The notes beneath the pieces were generated by a model. That model saw nothing but the letters and a program-made list of their open reading frames with translations, was not told where the DNA came from and made no database searches. Shown one piece after another: positions 34,683 to 45,711 of a stretch of DNA of 64,000 nt. The stretch covers positions 5,632,643 through 5,696,642 of the forward strand of contig OY848927.1 in the NCBI GenBank assembly GCA_963693285.1, read 5' to 3'. The translations under genes were made by a program, and so were the position numbers. This stretch comes from Xestospongia muta. Taxonomy: Eukaryota; Porifera; Demospongiae; Haplosclerida; Petrosiidae. Within the stretch, counting starts at the first letter, position 1; the number at the start of each line of letters is the position of its first letter.

Positions 34683-35012
34683 TGTGTTTATGTTTTTCAT
34701 TAGTTATATACAATGTACATATATACATATTATATAGGTTTAATAATGTATGAAATGGCTGCTGAAAAGAAGGCATTTTCAGACATGGATCCATGTCAGT
34801 CTCCGATGATTTGGATCATGAAGTTATTAATGGGAGCTCGTCCTAGTCTACCCCCCACCTTAGCAACTGAGTGTCAGGCAATGATCTGTCAGTGCTGGGA
34901 TCCTGATCCTATGAAACGTCCTACTTTTAAAGAGTTCCTTGTTCATTGTTATAATTCAATTGAAAAGGCAAAAGCATCAGCTGCAGCAGAAATCTCAAAT
35001 GGAGACATTTAA
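31086..35012 (+). CDS. Ankyrin-repeat protein with C-terminal TKL-type pseudokinase domain
   Basis: Twelve exons (31086-31764, 31906-32157, 32214-32419, 32515-32723, 32773-32890, 32948-33094, 33146-33285, 33335-33456, 33504-34047, 34093-34252, 34301-34565, 34738-35012) give 1038 aa. Residues about 50-630 are ankyrin repeats (e.g. TTLKLAARKELEQCVEVLL, TALHLAAQENLPDVCQLLL, TPLHIAAHK). A coiled coil follows (about 650-720), then a kinase fold at 740-1020: IAIKKV, EYMPCGDLNTLL, ISDFGLYE (DFG 897-899), YKAPEVI and MKRPTFKEF. The catalytic Asp is replaced: HRNL at 877-880 instead of HRDL. The glycine loop is also degenerate (FFDVHLGAYREM), so it is predicted to be inactive or atypical. Similar ANK-TKL layouts occur in TNNI3K and ILK, but no orthology is claimed. 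Confidence 0.88.
34567..34679. repeat. (GA)n microsatellite in pseudokinase intron 11
   Basis: Begins right after the donor (GTAAGGAGGGA) as GGGA units, then about 80 bp of perfect GA. It makes up most of the 172-bp intron. Confidence 0.95.
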
Positions 35013-35233
35013 TAATATTATCTCTACTATATCTCTACTGTTGTTGTATCACTAAATCTTATCATTTCATCTTGTGTGTGTGTGTGTATGTGTCTATGTT
35101 CTCTTATTTTGTTTATATAAGTTGATTTTAAAGGCAACAATGAACAGTATTACAGGGCAATGTGTCCTATACTAATATATCCAGTATATAGTCTAATATC
35201 TTCATTAATACAGTATATATATAGTCTAATATA

Positions 35234-38200
35234 TTAGGAAGCAAAATCAATTGATATTTCAGGAGTCAGGTAGGATATATCATCCCAAGGATGACGGTAG
35301 AGACCTTGTTTAAGTCTTCGTTGATCAAGATAGTGACCTTCATATGATAGACATCAAGGGGTTAATAATTTAATCACTTATCTTACCGATAAATCCCATT
35401 GTGCGTCCCAAAACAAAGAGACCATTTAATGTACCTATTTCAAGATATTCTTGAGCATCCTCTCTGGAATAAAAAAATGTTAAAATTATAATAATAATTT
35501 TCACTAGTACCTAGTGAAGGCACCACTATGTCTGACCAGATCTACAAATGATGTTGCTATGACACCATCAACATTGAGAATGAGGTTAGGTTTCTAGTAA
35601 AGCCACAGTTCATTACTTCAGCTGCATCTATTGGTCACTTACCTTTGATGTTGTTATCTTCTCGACTTCTAAAGCGTAATCAAGAACTTGAGTTGCTGGG
35701 AAGTGAGATTTGACGTAGTCCTTTATAATGGCCACTCTCATATCAGGGTTATTGATCTAACCACACAATTTCTGATAGAATATATTTACAATGCTCTACT
35801 TACTGATTTGACTCGATGTCCAATACCTAATATTAACTTGTGTTGTTTACGAGTCTCATTAACAAATTCCATCGGTGTCATACCAGAATCATATGCCTGA
35901 GAGAACTGACTAGCAGCACCATCTAATGCACCACCAAATCTTTCTCCCTAAATCAGACAAATGAAGACTTCTTTCTTCCACTGACAATAACTTACTATTG
36001 TCAATAGACCAGATGTTAAAGAAGACACTAAGTCTTTACCAGCACGAGCTGTTACTATAGTATTGTGAGCACCTGATACAGCTGGACCATGATCTGCTGT
36101 GACCATAAGACAGATTTCCAAAAATTTGCATGCATATTCAGGTAACCTAATCAAGTTCAGTTGGTCGATATAGCAACCAAAATTGATGTTTTTTACCTTC
36201 TTTGAAACCACAATAAACTTAAGACACCTCCTATCCCAATGTCCTCTTTAAAGACGTCAGATATAGGCATGCCAGCATATAACAGCTCTTCCCCTCTCTC
36301 ATCACATATACTAGAGAGAAATGACGATGGCTTCCGAATTAAGCCTAATTCCTGTTAATTATAATGTTCTAAACCAGACAGACAGACAGACAGACAGACA
36401 GACTTACCTGAGCCCAGGAATAATCCATAGGAAGAGTGGGCGGTTCAATTTCAGGTTTTGGAACAATAAGACCAGCTGCTACTAATTGTTCATATACCTC
36501 ACTAATTGATGGGAGTGGCTATACTTATCATGTGCTATATTCTCTTCTTACCCAATGATTGTGCCTAATGTATCAAAATTGTCCGGAACAAAAGCACCTG
36601 CTTCTGCTAATGCCTAATACAGCAAATGTTATGTAACATTATGTAACATAATATCATACTTTATTTTTAGCATCAGCTGTTTCCTCTTCGCCACTGGCAC
36701 ATGCTCCAGCATGTCCAAACTGAACCTATATATCACATAATGATCACATGATGATCACATGATTAACTGGCTACCTCAGATGAAAACATTTTGGCACATG
36801 TACCAATGCACCAAGCAATGATGGGTTTAAAAAGACGACCAGATTTTAGATTTTTACAAATCTCATATTCTTCAATACCACCAACCTACCAGTGAAATGT
36901 ATCAAATATGGTCAAATTCATTTGTCATACCTCTCCGAGGACTACCATTATTTTAACATCAGGATTGTCATGGTAACGAAAAATGTGATCAATAAAAGTA
37001 GAGCCTGGATAACGATCACCACCAATAGCCACACCCTCATAGACTCCATTAGTCATGCGAGATATGATATTGTTAAGTTCATTTGACATTCCACCAGATC
37101 GTGACACATACGCTACACTAGAGGGGAACAACATGGTAGCAGGCTAGGGGCAATATGGTACACTCACCTTCCAGGTCGATATAATTTAGATGAGATAATA
37201 TTGTCCATCATACCACCTGTGTTACCAATCTTAAAACATCCTGGTTTAATCCCACCCACCTGAGATATGTACATGTCATGTGATTATCATTTGAAGTCAT
37301 GTGACTTACTGTGGCAGGACCAATAATGACAACATTTTTCTCCTTTGCCTTCTTGATAAGTTTCTTTGTCAAATTTTCCGGAATGCCTTCGGCAATAATG
37401 GCTATAGAACGAAACTAAGAGACAAAGAGATAAATATATGAATAACATTGTAAGTACTTGTGAGTGAGTCAATGTCTCCATAGTAGCTTCATAGGCAGAG
37501 CGTAGAGAGGTAAAGTTTACTAAAACATCAGCTTCTGGATGTTTTGTAACTGCCTCAGTAAGATCTTTGTAAACTATCGGAGATTATAGTTGATAAGAAC
37601 AGTCTGTCTTATATATAGTTTACCTGGCAAAAGAAATTCTTTACTACCCCAATAAAATCTTTGTTTGTGGTTACCACTGTTGAAAAACGGGTCAACTCCT
37701 TAATAACAAATAGGGATATACCTGAATGTATAGACCATTGCAACAACAGAGGGTTTCTCTCTTGAACACAACTGATCAAAATCTAACATTCCTTGAACTG
37801 CTCTAGGCTGCATACCCCAAACAATAGCAACACTATTCTTAGTAAATAATTCAAGAGGAACAGGAATGGATTTCTCCTTCTCTTCACTCCATTGATTAAC
37901 AATGATAGATTGGGAGAGTTGAGGAGTATCTTTATCAGCTGCCATCTCCGACAGAGAATTACCTGATGTAGCAGGAGTTAAAGGGACTTGAAATACCTGC
38001 AAAGTACTTTAATATATTATATAAACAATAATTATCTTACATTACGTGGAACTCCCAGAGTCTGACTGCTACTTAGTTTAGATTGTTGCTTTGGTATTGG
38101 TCTCTTTCCAAGGGCCATGCCTACAATGGCTGTCATATGAGTCTCTGGACCAAAAACATAAATTGTAAGGCCGAGTTTAGACCCCACTTCTCTCATCACT

Positions 38201-39753
38201 CGAAGACCCTCTTGAAAATTGGGACCTCCTCGACGGACAAAAATGGTAACTTTGTGTTCAAGGAGTTGATGCCTATATTCAGTCAATGCTTTGACAATGC
38301 CCTGTATGTTATAACAATAAAACAGCTGATATAATAAATGACAAGTATATTACTTTAAATGTAGCAGCAACATTAGTGAAGTTGGCAATTCCACCTCCTA
38401 TAATGAGTATTTTACCATCTTGAAAGACAGACCCCTTGGTCATTAGTCCAAGGATAGTTTTAGCATATTCAAATGTCTGGGACTCATTTGGAGCTCCTGA
38501 ATATTCTCCATAATTAGCTAATTCTTTAGCTCCACCCATGTCACAGATTGTATCACTGTATATAACAGAGGCTCCACCTCCAGCAACCATAGTCCATATG
38601 CGTCCATTAGGATTAAGAACAGTTAATTTTAACGAGGCTCCACTTTTAGCATCAAGATCAGCAATATATGCTTCCTTAATAAAGAATATTATGAAAAATG
38701 AAAATAAATGACTACATTAAATACCTCAGGTAAAGCATCTCGTCCAAAAGGTGGCGGAAAATCAATGTTTCCCCACAATTTTTTACAAATAAATTCAGCT
38801 GTTGAGTCCAGCTTTGCTGCTAAGTCCAACATGTAGACTTGATCGTCTTTGACAACTAAGGGATATATAATATCAACACTAAATACATATACAATACTTA
38901 CCAAGTGGGTTAATTTCTAGATAAGTGAAATAAAGCTCATTATAAGCTTTATAGAGTAGTACCAAGAACTCAGCCAGCACTCTAAAATGATATTTTATTA
39001 ATAAAACATTTTATATGCTGCTATTACTACATCATTATAAGAAACTCTACATGTACTAGAGTATGGGTTTCTGTTGCCATATTAAAATTATATTCTTTAA
39101 AGTAATAGTATATTAAGAATGTTTAATGGAAGCTAAATGTACATATTTATTGTTCTTACTGTCGAGTATTCTCTGGAGCAGTTGCTACTACTTCCTTAGC
39201 TTGTTCAATAGTAAGAGTAGCCTCAATATCAATGTTAACACGATTTGCTTTAGTGTCAACATCGCCAACTTCAATTCCTCCTTCAGGATGAAATAACACT
39301 GTATTTCCTTGTCTTGTGGCATAAATACAAGTATAGAATTCCTCTTTTAGCGCGTGCATCAAATAAGGTTCTATAATGAATGTATTTAATTTGCCAACAG
39401 CTGAACCAATCTGGATTTCTTTGCCCATATAATCTCCCAGCCAATCTCGTACGCTTTCGAGAGATTTATTAACTCCAACCAAACCTAGTTTTCCTCGTCT
39501 TTTGATTAATTGATCTGGTTTGACTACTAAAGACTAGAGACAATATCAATAGATTATATTATAAAATAAATTGTACTTGTTTCTCAAGCCATGGATGCTT
39601 CCAAGTGAGCTCCTCTAAGTCAGTATTAGCACCCACAGTCACTGATTTTAGTGAGGGTAACTGGAAACCTTCTCTTCCTTCTTGAGCCAACAACTGGTTC
39701 AGATAATTATAGAGAATAGCTTTGCTATCTCTTTCTCTAATAGCCTTCGCCAT
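35234..39753 (-). CDS. ACLY: ATP-citrate synthase
   Basis: Cytosolic enzyme making acetyl-CoA and oxaloacetate from citrate, CoA and ATP. Gene of more than 20 short exons, full length at both ends ([18 protein letters not shown] to [13 protein letters not shown]). It has the ATP-grasp N terminus ([45 protein letters not shown]), the citrate-binding segment ([25 protein letters not shown]), the CoA-ligase part with the phospho-His loop [14 protein letters not shown] (about 36695-36720), and the citrate-synthase-like C terminus ([33 protein letters not shown]). Catalytic His is present. One intron carries an ACAG tetranucleotide tract (36374-36402). Stop is TAA at 35234-35236. Confidence 0.96.
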
Positions 39754-39938
39754 ATGTAGCTCTCAGGGCAGATACCTTCCGGTTTTGGCTTCACTAACAC
39801 TTTTATAATACCATTATCACACCAGAGGTCAGACGAGAGACATACCACCACGTGGTTTTAGTATGCAGATACATATACGGAATATGAACATGACCTGAAC
39901 ACGTGCAGAACATAATTATATCAATGATGCTATAAATT

Positions 39939-42900
39939 TTATTGTTGATTATTAAGTAATGATAATAAATGATGGTATTTTTGTTGATGTTGAGCACCAA
40001 GTTGGTTCTGTTGCTTCTGTTGGTCCAAACATAGCTCAATCTCATACTGTCTCCTACAATAGAATACATGTAAAAGTACATGTACATGTAAAACAGTCAT
40101 TACCTAGAACATACTGGTACATCAGACATATCCGGTATATAAAACTCAGCCTCTAACATGTCATCTGTAGGTACTGCTATATTCTCCATACTATATAATG
40201 TAATACAATAATAATACAGTATATTACATGTAGTATATAATATAACACAATGATAATACTGTACAATACATGCACTATTATACAATGATAATGCAGTATA
40301 ATACATGCACTATTATACAATGATAATGTAGTATAATACATATACTGTACAATGATAATGCAGTACTTACAATACATGTATTATACAATGATAAATTATT
40401 AATGCAGTATAATACATGTACTATATGTACCATTCATCCACTAAATCATCAGGGTGTGGTCCTTGAAGTTGTTGTGGGTGTGGCAAGTGAGGAAGGAGTT
40501 CAGATGAGAAGGGATCAGATAGACAAGGTCTCCATATTGACGTTAATGTTTTCTGTCCTTCAGTTGATGCTAAAAATGGAGAAGGGAATTGCCTCCACTT
40601 CATTACACCAGGAATACCATCCTGAGAAAAGAGAGAATTCAAAATGAAATGAATTATTTTCTAACTTGGCGATCAATCTTAGGTTGAGGATGAGGTGCTC
40701 CTGAAGCTGTCGGTAAAGGTAATAAATAATGTTCACTAGTTACTTCAGAATTTGGTAATAGAGGTCGTAAAGAGCAGACTACATCAGGGCTGGGGTTCTG
40801 ATAAAGACACAGGTTACTATTCAAGTTATATTACATAATATTGACATACAAATAAATGATGTTTTAACTCTGTATCAAATAGAGCAGGTGGAGGAGCTAA
40901 TGATAACATCTCCTGTCTTACGCTGTCACTCTTCTCTTCATTTATCCTATCAGAGAATGACAAATGGGACACTTCCATATAAGGTAATGGGGTTAATCCT
41001 TGATATTCATCCTATAATAGTATCAATGATAACATTGTGGTTATCAGAAGACAGTAATATACCTCAGCACCAGTACGTAGAGGACAGTGAACATCAGTTG
41101 GAATGTAATCATTAGGTGCAACAAAAGTTGTGTAACCTAATAACTTGTATTCTTGAGGGACCTAAATGTCGTAACACTATATAATATGATGTATTAATGA
41201 TACCTTTAGTTCAAGTAATGGTATATCATTGTGTATGTTGACTTTAGCTGGTTGTACTGGTACTAATTGTCTGGGTAACTAAACAAACAATAGTATAATA
41301 ATATTACTATATATAATTACTTACTGTCTCAGCAATCTTTGTATTATCAATATATCGAGGAAATAGAGAAGGTAACAGTAAAGATGGAGATAGAGACAAG
41401 TCTTCAAGTCTTAGTTTGGGCTCAGTAGATTGCTTTAATAATCCTATCATTACAGAGAGTATACCTATTACACTACACTACTGCTCATTCTACCTATGTC
41501 TGTCAAATCTTTCCCAGACTTTAGTTCTTGCACAATTCTTTGTAACAATTCCAATCTCTTTTGGCATCTACATTGAATGACAATTTTACGTGCAGCTTGT
41601 ACAAATCTCTGTAGTGCTGTGTGTCTTTGTAACCATAAATTGTTAGACTGCAAATCAAATTTAGGAACATCTTGAGGCAACTAAAAAACAAACATGTACT
41701 ATTACAACAACATAACAAGAATTGTTGACATGTACCTGGTTTAGTTTTCGTCTTGTTTTTCTTTTACTGACATCAGTGTATAATTGATTGCTCTCATCCT
41801 CAACATTGCTAATATAACATTTACTCTAAAAGGCCAGATAAAACTACAACAATAATGTAATCACTTACTTTATAGATCCTGTCAGCATCATGTCTAGCCC
41901 TCAATATTCGTTCCTTTTCTTCTACACTCATAGGATCAGACCCCACATGTCTCATCCTATATATAGCACAGGAACAGCAGCTGTAATATATATTACTTAG
42001 TCAGGTACTTACCATCTCAATCTGTTAGCTTTTTCTTCATCTTCTACTTCTTTTACTCTCTGCAAATACACAGCCTCTTTCAATTGGTGTGATCCGCTAC
42101 TGACACCACCAATAGCAAGTGAACTAGCTTCTTTTAATTGAGTAGCCTTCATGTGACCAGCTTTTTGTGACAAAACTTTAGCCACTGCACTAGGTGTGTC
42201 TAGAACTGAAGGAAAGTGAATGCCTTCGTATTCTGTTCCATTTTGTTGTTTTGTTTTACTGCTACCACCTCTAAACACAACTTTCTTTTTAATGTCTGTC
42301 TTTCTTGGACGCTCTTTTTTCTCTTTTGTAATTCTCTTAGTCAGTTCATCTTTGTATTTTTTACTGATAGAGAATACTAACCAATCATATCACATACACA
42401 CATGGATTAACTTACAGTGCTAAGCCTGGTAAAGAATTGCCTGTGAAACTACATACAATTGGTTGAGAATTGAATTGAGAGATCTCCAACTAGACAACAA
42501 AATCAATTTAAGTCATTCAATTAATAATTATACTTGTAATTTCATTATAGCTGTAGAGAACTCTGTAGGAGAATACTTCACTGTAATAACTGTTCTACCA
42601 TTAGCTGGTACCACACCTTCAATACACACAAACATAGTATAATAGTTGAATGATTGTTCAATTACCTTTCATTGGTGATACAGTGAAGGCTGGATGTTCC
42701 TGTACGTAGTTCAGTTGATATTCAAACTCTACTGGTATTGTAGAGTTTAAGGAGATAGTATGAACTTGAGACTGGCCAACAGGAGTGGGAGAAAATATGA
42801 CAGAACGAGGAAATGTGTCCGTATTCATTATTGGGTAAGCATGAATGGGTACAAGGAGGTTCTCATTGCCCTGAAATATTCGTGGAATAATAATGTACAT

Positions 42901-43659
42901 GTAAATATACATAAAATACATATACTAGTATATATAAATAATATACATATTATACTAGTATATATGAACATAATATATATATACTGTTATGTATAATATA
43001 TGCAGTGAGTATGTCACTGTATATGTATATGTACTTAATTTACTTTGCAGTGGATGCGAACACAATCATAATAATATTTCCATTCTGTTGGACGGAATTG
43101 AACTGTGATATCAAGGCCTAGACCAGGTACTAGTTGACTTCTCTCCTTCTTGTAGTGAATTTTAAAGTGGTCAGTAGTTGGAGAGATAATATGAACACTG
43201 ATATTATCTCCTGAGGTATTTAATATACGCTTCAAAGTGATTGAGTGAGAGAAAGAGTGTGTGTGTGTGTGTGTGAAAGAGAGAAAATGGACACTAGATA
43301 ATGATAGATACTAACTAGGTACCATCAATATCTGTAAGTAAGTGCATCTATTATTACACTATTATTTTAAGTAACCTTAAATAAACACTACAATTATTCT
43401 TACAAGAGTTTGCTGATGAAGTTTACCAACATGATAGCCTTCAAAATTTACCACACGAGGCTTTGTTTTTATTGATGAGTTTTCTTGGACACTGGTAAAT
43501 ATTCCTACAATATGTAAGATGAGGTTATCATGTTGTGTTAAGCTTACTAGTTTCTGATAAATGATTAGGCACTGTCTTCACATAACTTCTGAGACTCACT
43601 AAATCTCCTTCCAAATTTTTGATAGACACCAAAGGCACCGTTTCCAGATCTACACTCAT
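39939..43659 (-). CDS. CFAP221: Cilia- and flagella-associated protein 221 (PCDP1)
   Basis: Central-apparatus (C1d) protein of motile cilia, with more than a dozen exons. The N-terminal half has ASH/PapD-like strands: VVNFEGYHVGKLHQQ, HYKKERSQLVPGLGLDITV, YYYDCVRIHCK, LLVPIHAYPIMNTD, FNSQPIVCSFTGN. A charged linker with MRHVGSDPMSVEEKERIL follows, then RFVQAARKIVIQCR and a C-terminal piece with DDGIPGVMKWRQF; all match the family. The ATG at 43659 is 78 bp from the divergent TAF6 start. The last exon is inferred: donor at TCTAG/GTAATG after DMSDVPVCS joins to a Gln-rich coil (LDQQKQQNQLGAQHQQK) ending at 39939. Without that splice the protein would stop at 40100. Confidence 0.9.
40190..40430. 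repeat. Degenerate ~35-bp minisatellite in CFAP221 intron
   Basis: Repeated units with ACAATGATAATGCAGTATAA and ATACATGCACTATTAT. They create spurious Tyr/Ile-rich open frames on the minus strand. Confidence 0.85.
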
Positions 43660-43737
43660 TTTGCATCTGCAAACTGCAGTTGATCCAGTTAGGTTGCCAT
43701 AGTAACTGAAGTTTGTGCATTAATTAGAACTACCAAG
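43660..43737. promoter_or_regulatory. Bidirectional promoter, CFAP221/TAF6
   Basis: 78 bp between divergent ATGs. GTTGCCATAGTAACTG (43694-43709) is a good X-box/RFX-type match (GTTGCCATRGNAAC), a known regulator of ciliary genes, next to the ciliary gene CFAP221. Confidence 0.6.
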
Positions 43738-45607
43738 ATGGAGGAATCAATGGAGGTAGATGAGAGCAATGACAACAGACATTTGCTGTCCGTAGACTCT
43801 ATTAAAGTTATTGCAGAGTCCATTGGTATAGCTAGCTTAGATGAGGAAGTTTGCAAGAGATTAACAGAAGAGCTGGAGTTCAGATTGAAAGAAGTAATGA
43901 AGACAATGCCCCATGCAATTTGTAATAATTAGTTTTAATTTGTACTTTCTATAGGTAATTCAAAATGCACTCAAATTTATGAGACATGGCAAAAGAGGTC
44001 AACTTCTATGTTCGGATATTGACCATGCTTTAAAGACCAAGAACATTGAACCACTTTATGGTTTTGAATGTACTGATTACATTCCATTACGTCATACTAG
44101 TGGAAGTGGGAAGGACCTCTACTACCCAGATGACCAAGAAATAGATTTGGTTGATATCATTAGCTCTCCTTTGCCCAAACTTCCATGTGAAGTCACTATA
44201 CGTAGTCATTGGTTGGCTGTAGAAGGGACACAGCCAGCTATTCCAGAGAATGTCCCTCCAATGTCATTAGAAGCTCAAAAGGAGCAAGCTGCTGCTGTTT
44301 CTCTGAGTGACCATGATGTTATATTAGCATCAAAAGATGTAAGATTAGATCGGAAGAGAAAAAAAGAAAAAGATGATACTAGTGGAGATTGGGTTAAGTT
44401 GAAACCTCTCCAAGCACACACCTTGTCATTAGAGCAACAGCTTTATTATAAGGAGCTGACAGATACTTGTGTAGGTGTCTCTGATAGCAAGAGACAGGAG
44501 GCACTGTCTAGTTTGTCTTATGATCCTGGCTTGTATCAGCTTCTACCACAGTTAATCTGTTTTATTAATGAAGGTATTAAAGTTAACATAGCTCAACGAA
44601 AGTTGACTGTACTTAGAAATCTGTTAAAAATGGTGAAAGCTCTTTTAGATAACAATTCCATTTCTGTTGAGAAATTTCTTCACGAATTGATTCCGTCAAT
44701 TCTTTCTTGTCTTATGAATCGTTATCTCTGCCAAAAACCAGAATCAGAAGACCACTGGTCTGTACGAGATTTGGCTGCCAAAATTGTTGCCTTGATTTGC
44801 AAGAAATACTCTAATTCTGTAAACAACATACAGACAAGAGTCACTCGTATTTTCTCTCAAGCTCTTGGCAACAATACTCAGGGTTTAGCTGTCCACTATG
44901 GAGCAGTGATGGGTTTTGCTGAGCTTGGTCAAGAGTCAGTTTTAGCATGTGTTGTTCCTCGATTAAAACAAGAAGGAGAATTAATTAAAGCTGCACAGGT
45001 GGGAGTGGCAGGACCTACAAAAGTAATTGAACAAATAGCTGCTAATAAGCTTCAAATACTCCTTCAAAGGTATTGTGCTCCATGTCTAGTCCAGAGTAGA
45101 CCAGCAACAGATACTTTACAAACATATCAACAGGAGTATGGCTATCTAGGCACAGCCATGTTCAGTCAAGTCAAATCTCTGAGACTAGGTCGTCCAACTT
45201 TAACTGTTGCTAGTGTACAAAAGGTTGTTAATCCTTCTTCAAGGTCACCAACCAGCCCTCTTGCTTCTCCACTTGGAAAAACAAAACCACCACCTCTTTC
45301 CTTACCAAGTTCTCCAGTCACAACTGCAAAAATCCAGACGCCTAAAGGAACCACCGTCTCGATTTCTTCATCCACAATGGCAGCTGCTTTGGTCCAGCTA
45401 GCTTCATCAAATTCTTCCGGTGTAGGTTCTCCTGTGGCAACAATCCCTGTGAGTCTTCTCTCTGCAGTTGTCAATAATCCATCAGTTGCTCAAGCTGTTT
45501 TGGCAAGTCAATTGAGTACTGAACCAGCTTCAAGTGCTCTGTCAACAGTAGTCAGTACTTTACAAGAAATGCAGTCCTCAAACAGTCAACCTAGTACACC
45601 TAAATAG
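43738..45607 (+). CDS. TAF6: TFIID subunit TAF6
   Basis: Histone-fold and HEAT-repeat subunit of TFIID (and SAGA in yeast). Two exons (43738-43893, 43955-45607) give 602 aa. The histone fold spans residues about 15-85 (VDSIKVIAESIGIASL, FMRHGKRGQLLCSDIDHALK). The linker EPLYGFECTDYIPLRH and SHWLAVEGTQPAIPENVPP are the family signatures, followed by the TAF6 C-terminal HEAT domain (LSLEQQLYYKELT, DHWSVRDLAAKIVALICKKY, AVHYGAVMGFAELG). The last 170 residues are low-complexity Ser/Pro/Thr. The second exon of 1.65 kb is unusually long for this locus. Confidence 0.97.
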
Positions 45608-45711
45608 CCCATGTTTTGTATTTATCAGTCCATGTGAAATTTTAATCTGATTGGTCAATTTACGTAGCAACGTTGAACACGCAAATTACGCGATTGAAAT
45701 AATAATGGAAA

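Noticed and set aside
34566..34690. Arg-Glu repeat protein segment in the kinase domain
   Set aside because: The RERERE frame is a translation of the (GA)n intron; a GTAAGG donor and TATATAG acceptor remove it and restore the kinase sequence DVYTFG-LIMYE.
40100..40377. Tyr/Ile/Cys-rich open frames as membrane proteins
   Set aside because: They are translations of the degenerate 35-bp minisatellite in a CFAP221 intron.
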